Numbered from the stretch's first letter, positions 23,901-33,102 are shown. The stretch: 43,441 nucleotides of DNA from Deltaproteobacteria bacterium (GCA_011526585.1 WYBB01000155.1:1-43441); one strand, 5' to 3'. Notes: generated by a model from the sequence alone, not told the origin. Numbers and translations: made by a program.

Positions 23901-26900
23901 CGCGCCGACCCTGCCCGGGCCGACGACCTTCACCGCCGCCGACCGCAGCAGGAAGACCGTCGACACCGTCTGGTTCCGCGTCGGCACCTACACGCTGCGC
24001 GCGACCGGGACGGGCCTGACGAACGCGACCGCGACCGCGGACGTGACGGTCGTCGGTACCGCCGCCGCCGCGCTCGAGCTGACCCTGCCTGCCAGCGCGC
24101 GCGCCGGCCAGTCGGTGCCCATGACCGTCACCGTGCGCGACGCCGCGGGCCAGATCGCGGCCGGCTTCGTCGGCACCATCGCGATCGCCGTCGACGAGGT
24201 CGGCACCCAGCTCCCGGCCTTCATCGAGCTCGACCACCAGCACGCCGGCACGCGCACCGTCAACGTGGTCTTCGGCAAGGCCGGTCTGCGCACGGTCGTC
24301 GCCAGCCACGAGGATCTGACGGCGCGCGCGTCGATCACGATCAGTCCTGCGGCACCGCACCGGATCACGCTGCTGGGACCGCACACCGGCACGACCGGCG
24401 AGGGGCTCCTGATGCGGGTGGCGATCCTCGACGCCTTCGGCAACATCGCCAACGATCCGACGCTGTCCTACACCGGCACCGTCACCTTCACCGCGACCGG
24501 TCCGAGCCCGCTGCCACCGTTCTACGTGCCGCGACTCCAGCCCTCCATCCCCGAGCCGAAGACCTTCACCGTCGCCGACGGCAGCAACTTCGTCTTCAGC
24601 ACCCAGTGGTTCCACCCCGGGCGCTGGACGCTTCGCGCGAGCGGCACGAGCCTCGCCACCCCGACGGCGAGCCTCGGCTTCGAGATCACGGTCGGCCCGG
24701 CGACCCGGTTCGACATCCTGGCGCCGGAGACCTTCCCGGCCGGCTCGAACCCCCAGGCCTGGGTGCGCGCGACCGACGCGTGGCGCAACACCGACCCGAG
24801 CTTCAACGGGCCGGCCTTCATCAGCGGTTTCGAGGACGCGCCCGAGTCGGTGACGCTGGTCGCCGGCGAGGCGACGAAGACCTTCCCGCTGACGATGACC
24901 ATCGCCGGACCCTATACGATCGTCGCGCAGGACGGCACGCTCTATGGCGAGCTCGCCGTCCAGGTCACGCACGCGACCGCATACCGCTTGCTCGCGACCG
25001 GTCCCGACCAGGTCGTGGAGGACACCAACGCGACGATCACGGTGACCGTCGCGGACGAGTTCTTCAACACGGTGCTCGACTACGAGGGCTCGGTCGACGT
25101 CGACGTGAGCTCCTTCACCGACTACTCGCCCCCCGAGCTGGACTTCGATTTCGTCGCCGCCGACCAGGGTGAGCGCGACGTGACCATCCTGTTCTTCAGC
25201 CCGGGTCCGCGCACGCTCACCTTCGATGGCTCGCCCGGCATCTCGCCCGAAGGTGTGACCAGCCACGATCTCCTGGTGCTGTCGAACCTGCCCCCGGTCT
25301 ACCTCGAGATCAGCAAGCCCGCCGAGGGTCCGCTCTGGGTCAACGTGCCCTACGCCGACGGCTTCCACGTCGGGGTCTTTGATGACAACGGCGACCCGAC
25401 GGCGGCCGAACAGGACATGACGGTGACGGTCGCGCTCGACGAGCAATACCCGGGCCCGACGACGCTCGGCGGCACGCTCGCGCGCCTCATCCCTCAGGGG
25501 CGCCACGGCGCGCTCTTCGACGATCTCCTCTTCCCGATCGACGGCAACTACACGCTGTCCGCAAGACCGTCGATCGATTTCCCCGACGATGTCTCCGATC
25601 CGTTCGACGTCTTCTATCGCGCCCCGACGGTGACGATCGACGGGCTGACCCAGGAAGGCGGCTGCGTCAGCGTGGACTACAGCGTCGCGCAACCCGACGG
25701 CGCGCCGGTCACCGTGCGCGTCACGCGCCGGTCGCTCGGGGAGGAGCAGCTGCCGTGGGGATGGCCCGCGAGCCAGGCGGCGTCCGACGTCACGTTCTCC
25801 GGCCACTTCGAGCTCCCGGGCGGCGCGCACAGCTACCTGTGGAACGCCGCGCGCGACCTCGACTACACCACCGAGTCGAACACGACCCGCCTCACCGTGA
25901 GCGCCCGTGCCGGTTGGCACCAGGTGGCGAACCCGCACGGCACCGACGAAGAGACCATCACGCTGACCTTCGCCGAGGACGACTTCTGCCAGCGGGGCGT
26001 CACGGCCGTGCGCGGTGCGACGCCGCGGGTCGACGTCGCGGAGCCCGACAGCGGCCTGTGGTCGCCGGATGGCGCGCTCGCGAGCGCGGACGTCAACGGC
26101 GACGGCAAGCTCGACCTCCTGCGGGGCAGCTCCGATGGCCGCGTCGGTGTGAGCATGGGGCGCGGCGATGGCGGCTTCCAGATCGTCGAGATCCTGGTCG
26201 GCCACGCGTTCCCGGGCGCGGTGGTCACGCGCATCGTCACCGCGGACTTCAACGACGATGGCGCGACCGACATCGCGTTGTCGCTCGATGACGGCACGAT
26301 CGAGATCTGGGTCCGCGACCTCGGCGCCAACGACCTGGCCTTCACCTTCGAGTACGACCTCGACAGCCAGCTGGCGAGCCCGATCGCGGCGCGCGACATG
26401 GACGGCGACGGGCTCTGGGACCTGGTCTACGTCGGCGAGGACGGTGAGGTCACCGTCGCCTATCAGGCTCCGGGGGGCATCGGCCTCAGCGACGAGATCG
26501 TCGTCGCGCTGGTCGAGATCGTTCCCGAGCTGGTGATCGTCAACGTCGAGGGGCGCCACGGCCTCGACCTCGTCTTCTACCAGATGCGGCCGTTCATCAA
26601 CGACGGTCTGCCCGACGCCGACCACGACCTCTGCCTGGTGAGGTCCACCGGCCAGCGCGAGTACGAGGAACAGTTCGGGTGCCGCGACGTGCTCGACGCC
26701 TTCGACAGCTCGATGAACGACCGCCGCCGGCGCCTGGTGCGCGACCTGACCGTGCGCCCGCAGCTCTACGCCAACCCCGAGATCGCCTATCGCCTGGGGC
26801 CGATCTTCGGCAACTGGTACGCCCTCGCACGCGACACCGCCGACCCTGAGTCCGGCGGGCTCGGCTTCACGCGTTACCTCGATCCCTGCTACGTCGGCGA

Positions 26901-28449
26901 TCCGGGCCCCCTGACCTTCGGCTACTTCGAGCGCGCCGAGCTCAGGGAGTCCGACGACGTCTACGACCTCGGCGCGCAGTGCTTCGAGGACTACGAGGGC
27001 GACCTCATGCGGATCCTCCTGGACAGTGAAGGATTCTCACCGTTCGCCGAGTCGATCCCGGACGTGCGCGTCGACGGCAACTCGACGCTCATCGCCGCGG
27101 ACTTCGACGGGGACGGCACCGACGACCTCGCGACGGTCCAGGGCGTGATGAAGGTCATCCCGCGCAACCTCATCGACAACTACTATGACGTCGACGCCGA
27201 GCGCCCGCTGCGCTTCTTCACCGATGCATTCGGCGAGGAGAACGCGACGCTTGCGCTCGACTTCGCCGGCGATGGCGTGCCGTGGCTCATCACCGCCTAC
27301 GTCTACGACTCGGGCAGCACACAGTACCTGGTCCTCGACGGCTTCTCGCCGTTCTCCGCGCTGGACGACGGCCAGGAGCCCGGCGACATCCCCGTCTGCG
27401 GCGTCAACGGCGACTGCCCCGACCTCTCGGCGTGGAACGTGATGCTCGCCAAGGGCCAGCTCGATGACGACCTCGCCGAGGAGCTGGTGGTCGCCGTCGG
27501 CGGTGACGCCGACACGGGACGCCTCTTCGTCTTCGATCTCGAGACCGTCGAAGGCGGCTGGAACATCCGACAAGAAGTCTCCATCCCGAGTGATGACTTC
27601 CACCCGGCGACGCTCGCGGTCGGCGAGCTGATCGGCGGTGGCTTCGACGAGATCGTCCTCGGCGGCTACAACTCGGACGGCACCCCGCTGCTCCTCGCCA
27701 TCCAGCCCGACGGCGACTGTGACGGTGCGTGCTACTACAGCGAGGCCGTCGACAATCCGCTACCGGCGGTCTTCCGCGAGAGCTTCGTCGGCGACTTCGA
27801 CGCCGCGAGCTCCGGCCCGGAGCTGGTGCTCACCGATGCGTCGACCTACGCGGTCCACTACCTCTCGGCCGCGACCTGCACGCCGGATAGCAGCGAGTGC
27901 CTCACGACCTTCCGCACGGAGGTCTTCGGCATCAACGATGGCTCGATGCTCGTCGACGACATCGCCGCCGCCGACCTCCTCGGCGAGGGGATCCTGGGGC
28001 TCATCGTCTCGGCACGCTTCGTCGTCCCCTCCGGCACCCTCCAGGGCGTCGCCGGCGTCTACATCCTCGACGACGAAGTCCAGATCCTGGACCTGATGTT
28101 CTGGACCTCACCCTACGCGCCCTGCAAGGTCGGCGCGCGCAGTGGCTGCGTCGAGCCCGCGCTGGGCCCCCTGGTCGGCGACGTCGACAACGACGGGATC
28201 GACGACGTCGTGATCGGCTGGATGAAGGGTCAGCTCTGGGAGGCCTCCACCAGCCTCGTCGGAGCCTACTTCTTCGGCGCCACGGTCAGCGAGCGCGGCA
28301 GCAGCGCCGCCCTGACCGACTTCGACGCCAACGGGCTGCGCGACGTGCTCGTCCTCGAAGAGGGCCCCGACGACAACCTGTGGTTCCTCGCTCAGGAGTT
28401 CCGGCCCCTGGTCCGCATCATCCAGCCACCGGTCGACTTCCTCGACTGA
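20917..28449 (+). CDS. giant lipoprotein: TSP3/MopE motif, Ig-like repeats, FG-GAP repeats
   Basis: A 2510-residue surface protein. The start at 20917 is chosen because AGGGGGATCC precedes it and it begins a signal peptide ending GLGGC (Cys21); an ATG at 20860 would spoil this. Residues 50-125 and 202-240 hold Asp-rich thrombospondin-3 calcium repeats (DSDYDGVLDGEE, DSNGDGIGDAC). CDGRDENCDGRVDEGF (181-196) is a MopE-type metal-binding motif. Residues 245-1560 are Ig-like domains, including four long repeats. Residues 1715-2505 carry at least seven FG-GAP/VCBS calcium loops (SADVNGDGKLDLL, VGDVDNDGIDDVVIG), suggesting a beta-propeller. It is presumably an adhesin or surface scaffold; no catalytic site is seen. 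It is divergent from livK and convergent with the gene ending at 28418/28459. Confidence 0.9.
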   Translation: MTQTRLLVVLGVLLVPGLGGCPDEGKRPLGDNCDSDDDCQSGFCAQNACLDPSADDDFDGVTNGVEGGLGSNPLQADSDYDGVLDGEELTTEQSGVDTDRDGKLDVVESRTLDADGDCITDQFDAEDDVANTDLSPMRDVVCRTAGICAEQLDGLGVACPRGLAVCVYAGIEGFSETETRCDGRDENCDGRVDEGFPPGCDLKDFDLDGVSDAIDVCPETFDSEQRDSNGDGIGDACTGLYTIVFSPEPPTALTAGERFDVSGAVVKTDLADPAAPMPRYRGRVDLLSRPAGGLGGPKALTPIDNAFTFAELSFTRAGTWHLVLTSGIGATESAEITVSAADAMRLSLLAPTQVVAGESIALGAIAYDAFDNVADLDAAATLTSDDPAAELPPAGSFSDGAWSLAGVVLHRAGTTTVTLAAGGLEASAEVNVVPGAVAAVELILPPSARAGIAVDALLTAKDGSGNVATGFAGAFAVSSDDPQATLPELVTLTREDAGQVAFQVVFGTPGLRTVNAVQHWLVADAQTEVGAGRPYRLVLGPSAQATPSVPHPIDVAIVDAYGNPAIHPGDPYLGTVTFRIGGTQPDIAPLLPGPTTFTAADLSALTVMTTWFRAGIWRLTATGTDLAVPSASVDVPVSLNPATTLALTLPTEAKAGVPVPLTLTVRDAAGNLATDFSGTVALVSDDSRALLPARVVLAPEHGGTRTIEVTFASPGLREVRASVGGLGDEAEILVRAGAPHAVVLTADSPVVIEQARTVQATIIDELGNLADDPADSYTGTITFSVVGAQPPLAPTLPGPHTMTASDGSRFAGEVTWFSAGTYTLRVDAPGLVRSSDSEDIRVVEAVGLSVALPDTVKTDVPVDVVVSAVALDGAVATGFTGTVTLRDDDPRSNLPGSITFAPSDRGTRTLSVTFGTVGLRTVTASGGGFVGRDTTTVLAGAPAQIHIAPRGIATTGTPLGVDVTITDRHGQVADDPNGSYVGTVTFDIAGVQPEVAPTLPGPTTFTAADRSRKTVDTVWFRVGTYTLRATGTGLTNATATADVTVVGTAAAALELTLPASARAGQSVPMTVTVRDAAGQIAAGFVGTIAIAVDEVGTQLPAFIELDHQHAGTRTVNVVFGKAGLRTVVASHEDLTARASITISPAAPHRITLLGPHTGTTGEGLLMRVAILDAFGNIANDPTLSYTGTVTFTATGPSPLPPFYVPRLQPSIPEPKTFTVADGSNFVFSTQWFHPGRWTLRASGTSLATPTASLGFEITVGPATRFDILAPETFPAGSNPQAWVRATDAWRNTDPSFNGPAFISGFEDAPESVTLVAGEATKTFPLTMTIAGPYTIVAQDGTLYGELAVQVTHATAYRLLATGPDQVVEDTNATITVTVADEFFNTVLDYEGSVDVDVSSFTDYSPPELDFDFVAADQGERDVTILFFSPGPRTLTFDGSPGISPEGVTSHDLLVLSNLPPVYLEISKPAEGPLWVNVPYADGFHVGVFDDNGDPTAAEQDMTVTVALDEQYPGPTTLGGTLARLIPQGRHGALFDDLLFPIDGNYTLSARPSIDFPDDVSDPFDVFYRAPTVTIDGLTQEGGCVSVDYSVAQPDGAPVTVRVTRRSLGEEQLPWGWPASQAASDVTFSGHFELPGGAHSYLWNAARDLDYTTESNTTRLTVSARAGWHQVANPHGTDEETITLTFAEDDFCQRGVTAVRGATPRVDVAEPDSGLWSPDGALASADVNGDGKLDLLRGSSDGRVGVSMGRGDGGFQIVEILVGHAFPGAVVTRIVTADFNDDGATDIALSLDDGTIEIWVRDLGANDLAFTFEYDLDSQLASPIAARDMDGDGLWDLVYVGEDGEVTVAYQAPGGIGLSDEIVVALVEIVPELVIVNVEGRHGLDLVFYQMRPFINDGLPDADHDLCLVRSTGQREYEEQFGCRDVLDAFDSSMNDRRRRLVRDLTVRPQLYANPEIAYRLGPIFGNWYALARDTADPESGGLGFTRYLDPCYVGDPGPLTFGYFERAELRESDDVYDLGAQCFEDYEGDLMRILLDSEGFSPFAESIPDVRVDGNSTLIAADFDGDGTDDLATVQGVMKVIPRNLIDNYYDVDAERPLRFFTDAFGEENATLALDFAGDGVPWLITAYVYDSGSTQYLVLDGFSPFSALDDGQEPGDIPVCGVNGDCPDLSAWNVMLAKGQLDDDLAEELVVAVGGDADTGRLFVFDLETVEGGWNIRQEVSIPSDDFHPATLAVGELIGGGFDEIVLGGYNSDGTPLLLAIQPDGDCDGACYYSEAVDNPLPAVFRESFVGDFDAASSGPELVLTDASTYAVHYLSAATCTPDSSECLTTFRTEVFGINDGSMLVDDIAAADLLGEGILGLIVSARFVVPSGTLQGVAGVYILDDEVQILDLMFWTSPYAPCKVGARSGCVEPALGPLVGDVDNDGIDDVVIGWMKGQLWEASTSLVGAYFFGATVSERGSSAALTDFDANGLRDVLVLEEGPDDNLWFLAQEFRPLVRIIQPPVDFLD
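22519..24981 (+). repeat. four long (~200-residue) tandem repeats in the giant lipoprotein
   Basis: Residues about 535-1355 consist of four units of 202-213 residues (about 610 bases). Each begins with an Ala-Pro-x-x-(hydrophobic) step, continues with a D-x-x-G-N/Q-x-A-D-D-P motif, G-T-(V/I)-T-F, then the marker (L/I)P-x-P-x-T-(F/M)-T-x-(A/S)-D at residues 592, 796, 998 and 1211, W-F-x-x-G-x-(Y/W)-x-L, and a second half with TVRDAAG and T-R-T-(V/L/I). Each unit is probably two Ig-like folds. Confidence 0.8.
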
Positions 28450-29431
28450 GCCCCGGGGCTACGAGGTCGACGAGCCCGGAGGGACATCGTCGTCGCTCAG
28501 GCTGAGGTCGCCGGCCTCGCCCTGTGCGAGCGAGAGCGCGCCATGCTCGTCGCGCACCCAGGCGCGCACCGGCGCGCGCTTCCGCGGGGTCCGTCGCGTG
28601 GCGGATCGCCATGAGCACGTGCTCGACCAGGCCCTCGGCGAGCTTGGGCGGCAAGCCGACGATCACCTCTTCACAGCGCGTCAGCGCGAACTCGTGCACC
28701 AACTTGAGGCAGGCGTCGCGGCGCACGATCAACCCGAGGCTCGGATCGCGTACCTGCTGGGCCAGGAGCCCGTAGCGCTCGGTGTCATCGGCGAGCCGAC
28801 GTTTGACCTCGGCGCGCGCGTCGCGGATGTCCGGCGCCGCGCCGAACGCGCGCTCGTAGGTGTCGCGCACCGCGGGGTTCGGATCGGTCTCGAGGATCAT
28901 CGCGATCCCTTCTCGCGCCGCCTGCGGATCGATCGCCAGCGCGCGCGCGAGATCGATCATCTCGGCGATGCATGGCCCGACCGCGTCGGGCGGCAGCATG
29001 CTCGAGGCCCACGGCTCGAGTCGCAGCGCGCCGCCGGCGGCGATCACGCCGCGCTCGACCAGGCCGCCGATGAGCCAGCGCGTACCCGCGTCCAGGGCCC
29101 CGAAGAGGGCCGCGCTCGGCACGTGCATCACCACCTGGTCGTCGAGCCGGGCGTCGCCGGTGAAGGCCCGGCCGCGCTTGTAGATCGCATGCTCAACGCC
29201 CACCATCGACAAGCCCGCCAGCGACTCGGGCAGCGGCACCGTCACCCGCACCGAGGCCACGCCCCGCCCCTCGGGGACCACCTCGAGGGCCACGCGCAGC
29301 CCCGGCTCCACCTCGACCGACCACGCCGAGCGCTCCCCCACCACCATCCGCGCATCACGCGCGTGCACCCATGCCCGCCAGGGTGCGAGCTCATCCGTGC
29401 CGTCCTCTGCTTCTTCGTCGCTACCGCTCAT
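28418..29431 (-). CDS. unknown protein, paralogue of its neighbour; probably frameshifted near its 3' end
   Basis: The start at 29431 has GGAG 7 bases upstream and overlaps the preceding gene by 11 bases. Residues about 35-100 (VALEVVPEGRG, FTGDARLDDQVVMH) match the N-terminal part of the upstream gene product (VRLEVVADRG, RTGDRELDDAVWIY), so the two are paralogues. The rest is helical, like HEAT repeats. As written the frame runs to 28418, overlapping the giant gene by 32 bases and ending in an Arg/Gly-rich tail. Removing one base in the GGGG at 28586-28589 gives an acidic tail (VRDEHGALSLAQGEAGD...) that stops at 28459, just outside the giant gene. I think the second reading is the true end; the shift may be real or a sequencing error. 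Function unknown. Confidence 0.7.
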   Translation of the reverse strand: MSGSDEEAEDGTDELAPWRAWVHARDARMVVGERSAWSVEVEPGLRVALEVVPEGRGVASVRVTVPLPESLAGLSMVGVEHAIYKRGRAFTGDARLDDQVVMHVPSAALFGALDAGTRWLIGGLVERGVIAAGGALRLEPWASSMLPPDAVGPCIAEMIDLARALAIDPQAAREGIAMILETDPNPAVRDTYERAFGAAPDIRDARAEVKRRLADDTERYGLLAQQVRDPSLGLIVRRDACLKLVHEFALTRCEEVIVGLPPKLAEGLVEHVLMAIRHATDPAEARAGARLGARRAWRALARTGRGRRPQPERRRCPSGLVDLVAPGLSRGSRPVAG

Positions 29432-30914
29432 CCCCACTCTCCGCGACCGTGAGCCCGCCGCGCGCATCGCCGCTCAGCGCCAGGGCACCCTCTACCGCGT
29501 TGGGGTGACGCGCGCGGATGGCGGCGATCGCGCGAGCCGCCGCGTCCTTGATCTGCCGCTGACGGAGAATGCCGCGCGTGAGCGGGCTCAGCCTGGCGAG
29601 GTCCGCCGGACCGCCGATCACGCCGAGCCCCTCGATCGCCGCGAGCTGCGCCGCGACCGAGTCGGACGCCAGAAGCCGCGCCAACCACCCCGCGTCACCC
29701 GCGCCCCCGCTCAGCGCAAGCGCCGCCACGTAGTGGGGCACCGCGGGCACCGCGCGCTCGTCCACCCGGCCCGCGAGCGCCCCGAGCAGCGGCCCGAGGG
29801 TCGCGCCCGCCTCCGCCAGCGCGCGCCCGACCTCGCCCGCCGAGAGCACCATCGCCCGCAGGTCCGCCTCCGGCAGCATATCCAACCACGCATCGGCGCC
29901 CCCGCTCGGCATCACCAGCAGCGCGCGCATCACCGCCTGCCGCACCAACGGTCGCTCGTCATCCCCGAAGCGTCGCAGCAGCCACCCCGCCGCCTCCACG
30001 TACCGCGCGCGCTCGAAGACCGCCGCGAGCCCGATCAGCATCGTCGGCTCACCCCCGCGCCCGCTCGGCGCCAACGTCAGGAGCGCCCGCGCGATCGCGC
30101 CGAGCTCCGCATCGGGCCGCCCCGCGCGCTGGACGAGCTGCCCGATCACCATCGGCGCGTTCGCCGGTCCGACCTCGGCGATGAGCGGCATCAGGCGCTC
30201 CATCTCGAACCACGCGACGAGCTTCGTCCACGCCCCGCGCGCCTCGGCCCGCGACGCCCCCGCCCCACGCGCCACGGTCGCGAGCGCCTCGAACGATGCG
30301 GGATCCTTCTTCCTGGTGCGTCGGACCTCACCGCGCGCCAGATCTTGACGCGCCTCCGGATCGAGCTCCGCGAGCGTGCGCAGCTGGCGCCGAACCGCCG
30401 GATCCGGATCACCCTCGACGAGCCCCATCAGCGGCGCGAACCTCCGCTTGCCCGCCCGGAACGTCATGATCTCCGCGAGCCGCGTCACCTTCGTCAGGAG
30501 CTCCTGCAGGCGAGCCTCGCCGAGCCCCTCGCTCACCCAGGGCGCGAGCTCCAGCCCCTCGGCACCGACGCTCGCCCCCGCGCGGAAGAGCTCCACCAGC
30601 AGCGAGCGCACCTCCGCGCTCAGCGCGCCGAGCGTAGGCAGCTCATCGGTGTAGATCCACACCGCGTCGTCCAGCTCCCGATCGCCGGTCCGCAACCGCG
30701 CGCCTTCGCTCAGCGCGCGCTCGGCCGCGACCAACCTCAACGCGGCCACGCTCCCATCGAGCGGCACCACCACCCGCACTCCCGCCTCACTCCCGCGATC
30801 CGCGACCACCTCGAGCCGCACGCTCACGCCGCCGATCGTGATCTGCCAGGTCGCGTGATCGACCAGGACCGGCGCGTACCCTTCCATGACCTTCTTCCAG
30901 GCTGCGAGCCCCAT
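29421..30914 (-). CDS. HEAT-like helical protein of unknown function, coupled to ppk
   Basis: A 497-residue protein. The start at 30914 (MGLAAWKKV) overlaps the ppk stop as TGATG; longer readings would run into ppk. Residues 15-85 form a beta-rich domain shared with the next gene product (GDRELDDAVWIYTDE). From about 130 on there are repeated Ala/Leu-rich helix pairs (DPAVRRQLRTLAEL, RPLVRQAVMRALLVM, SVAAQLAAIEGLGVIG), as in HEAT or PBS-lyase repeats, which usually bind proteins. No catalytic motif. Its coupling to ppk suggests a role linked to polyphosphate or simply co-regulation; I cannot decide. Confidence 0.75.
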   Translation of the reverse strand: MGLAAWKKVMEGYAPVLVDHATWQITIGGVSVRLEVVADRGSEAGVRVVVPLDGSVAALRLVAAERALSEGARLRTGDRELDDAVWIYTDELPTLGALSAEVRSLLVELFRAGASVGAEGLELAPWVSEGLGEARLQELLTKVTRLAEIMTFRAGKRRFAPLMGLVEGDPDPAVRRQLRTLAELDPEARQDLARGEVRRTRKKDPASFEALATVARGAGASRAEARGAWTKLVAWFEMERLMPLIAEVGPANAPMVIGQLVQRAGRPDAELGAIARALLTLAPSGRGGEPTMLIGLAAVFERARYVEAAGWLLRRFGDDERPLVRQAVMRALLVMPSGGADAWLDMLPEADLRAMVLSAGEVGRALAEAGATLGPLLGALAGRVDERAVPAVPHYVAALALSGGAGDAGWLARLLASDSVAAQLAAIEGLGVIGGPADLARLSPLTRGILRQRQIKDAAARAIAAIRARHPNAVEGALALSGDARGGLTVAESGDER

Positions 30915-33037
30915 CAGCGCCGCTCGACCGAGAGCCTGCCCAGGAGCTGAGCCTGCGCCGAGAGCGCCGGCTCGCCGCCGACCCGCGTGTAGCGCCCATC
31001 GGCCCCGAGCTCCCAGGCATCGCTCGTGTCGCCGAAGGCGAGCTCGATCCCCTCGTGCATGACGCGCCGCTTGAGCGTGGGGTCCTCGATCGGCACGCAG
31101 GTCTCCACGCGCCGATGCAGGTTGCGGCTGAGCCAGTCGGCCGAGCTGATCCACACATGCTCCGCACCGTCTGCACAGAACGCGAAGACCCGCGAGTGCT
31201 CGAGGAAGCGCCCGACCACAGAGCGCACGCGGATCTTCTCGGACAGGCCGGGCACACCGGGCCGCAGCGCGCAGATCCCACGCACGAGCAGGTCGATCGG
31301 GACGCCGGCCTGCGACGCGCGGTACAGCGCCGCGATGATCTCGGGATCGCCGAGCGAGTTCATGCGCGCCTTGATCCACGCCGGTCGCCCCGCGCGCGCC
31401 GCGGCGGCCTCGCGATCGATGGCCGCCTCCATGTGGCTCGCCAGGAGGAAGGGCGCGGCGATGAGCTTGCGCGGTGCGGGCAGGCGCCCGAGGCCGGTGA
31501 GCTGGCGGAAGAGATCGTGCACGTCGGCGGTCATCGCGTCGTCGGCGGTGAGCAGGCCGAAGTCGGTGTAGATCAGCGCGGTCTTCGAGTGATAGTTGCC
31601 CGTGCCGAGGTGCGCGTAGCTCTTGAGCCGATCGCCCTCGCGCCGCGTGACGACCAGCAGCTTGGCGTGGGTCTTCCTGCCGACGACGCCGTAGGCGACG
31701 TTGGCGCCGGCGGCTTGCAGTCGTTGCGCCCAGTCGATGTTCGCCTCCTCGTCGAAGCGCGCGCGCAGCTCGACGACCACGGTGACGTCCTTGCCGCGCT
31801 GGGCCGCCTCGAGCAGCGTCTGCGCGATCGGCGAGTCGGCGCCCGTGCGATAGAGGGTCATCTTGATCGCCAGCGTGTCGGGGTCGTGCGCGGCGCGACG
31901 CAGGAGATCGAGGATCGGCGTGAACGACTGATAGGGGTGGTGCAGGAGGATCTCGCCCTGGCGCAGCGCGGCGAAGATGTCGGCGTCAGGCGGCAGGCGC
32001 GCGGGGGTGGCCGGGATGAAGGGCGGGTAGGTCAGGTGCGCCAGCGGCACCTCGCCGGCGATCTGCGCCACACGGTGCAGGTTCACCGGGCCGTCGGTGC
32101 GATAGAGGTCCTGGGCGTCGAGCTCGAACTCCTCGAGCAGGAAGCGCGTGAGCGACTCGGGGCAGCGGTGGTCGACCTCGAGGCGCACGGCGTCGCCGAA
32201 GTTGCGGCGCGGCAGCTCGCCGGCGATCGCGTGCAGGAGGTCGTCGACCTCCTCCTCGTCGACCCACAGGTCGGAGTTGCGGGTGACGCGGAACTGCCAG
32301 GCGCCGCGCACGTCCATGCCCGGGAAGAGGAGGTCGATGTTGCCCTCGATGATCGAGCTCAGGAGCAGATAGTCGAAGCCTCCGGGCGCACGCGCGGCGG
32401 AGGTCGGGAGCCTGACGACACGCGGCAGCACGCGCGGCGCCGGCACCGACACGATGGCGATCTCCGCCTCGCGGCCGAAGGCGTCCTGGCCCGAGAGCTC
32501 GACCACGTAGTTGAGGCGCTTGTTGACGACGTTGGGGAAGGGGTGCGCCGGGTCGAGCGCGGTCGCGGTCAAGAGCGGCAGCACCGCGCCCTCGAAATAG
32601 GCCCGAGCCCAGGCGCGCTGCTCGTCGTCCCACTCGTCCGGGTCGAGGACCCGCACCTGGTGCTGGCGCAGCGCGGGCAGGATCTCGTCCTTGAGCAGCC
32701 GATACTGCGCGGCGACGATCGCGTGCGCGCGCGAGGAGATCTCGGCGAGCACCTCGCGCGGCGAGCGGCCGTCGAGCCCCGGGTAGCCGACGCCGTAGGT
32801 CGCCTGCTGCTTGATCGAGCTGACGCGCACCTCGAAGAACTCGTCGAGGTTGGTCGACGAGATCGACAGGAAGCGCAGCCGCTCGAGCAGCGGCACGTCG
32901 GCGCGGGCGGCCTGAGCGAGCACGCGCTCGTGGAAGGAGAGGAGCGAGAGCTCGGCGTTGAGGAAACGCTCAGACACTTCGCTTGCGCGGTCGCCGTGCG
33001 CGAGGTGGGCGCCACCGGTTTCAGGCGGATCGAACAT
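30914..33037 (-). CDS. ppk1: polyphosphate kinase 1
   Basis: A 707-residue enzyme that makes inorganic polyphosphate from ATP at the membrane. Family marks: FLNAELSLLSFHERVL at the N terminus, FLSISSTNLDEFFEVRV, HHPYQSFTPILDLLRRAA, IKMTLYRTG, and the phospholipase-D-like core with the phospho-accepting histidine in KTHAKLL (His457) and the second histidine in YAHLGTGNYH (His476). The 19-residue spacing equals that of E. coli His435 and His454. Length is normal. It begins an operon with the two paralogous helical proteins. The ribosome binding site before the ATG at 33037 is weak, and it diverges from the small gene at 33147. Confidence 0.96.
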   Translation of the reverse strand: MFDPPETGGAHLAHGDRASEVSERFLNAELSLLSFHERVLAQAARADVPLLERLRFLSISSTNLDEFFEVRVSSIKQQATYGVGYPGLDGRSPREVLAEISSRAHAIVAAQYRLLKDEILPALRQHQVRVLDPDEWDDEQRAWARAYFEGAVLPLLTATALDPAHPFPNVVNKRLNYVVELSGQDAFGREAEIAIVSVPAPRVLPRVVRLPTSAARAPGGFDYLLLSSIIEGNIDLLFPGMDVRGAWQFRVTRNSDLWVDEEEVDDLLHAIAGELPRRNFGDAVRLEVDHRCPESLTRFLLEEFELDAQDLYRTDGPVNLHRVAQIAGEVPLAHLTYPPFIPATPARLPPDADIFAALRQGEILLHHPYQSFTPILDLLRRAAHDPDTLAIKMTLYRTGADSPIAQTLLEAAQRGKDVTVVVELRARFDEEANIDWAQRLQAAGANVAYGVVGRKTHAKLLVVTRREGDRLKSYAHLGTGNYHSKTALIYTDFGLLTADDAMTADVHDLFRQLTGLGRLPAPRKLIAAPFLLASHMEAAIDREAAAARAGRPAWIKARMNSLGDPEIIAALYRASQAGVPIDLLVRGICALRPGVPGLSEKIRVRSVVGRFLEHSRVFAFCADGAEHVWISSADWLSRNLHRRVETCVPIEDPTLKRRVMHEGIELAFGDTSDAWELGADGRYTRVGGEPALSAQAQLLGRLSVERR

Positions 33038-33102
33038 GCCGTGCTTGGGAGGTCAGGATTTTTCCATCGAGCGACGAAAGGGAATATGCATGTCCCATGG
33101 CC

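Noticed and set aside
23212..26625. 1137-codon minus-strand frame inside the giant lipoprotein gene (and an 803-codon one at 20725-23136)
   Set aside because: Both are Arg/Gly/Asp/His-rich shadows of the repeats on the plus strand, with no recognisable fold or ribosome binding site.
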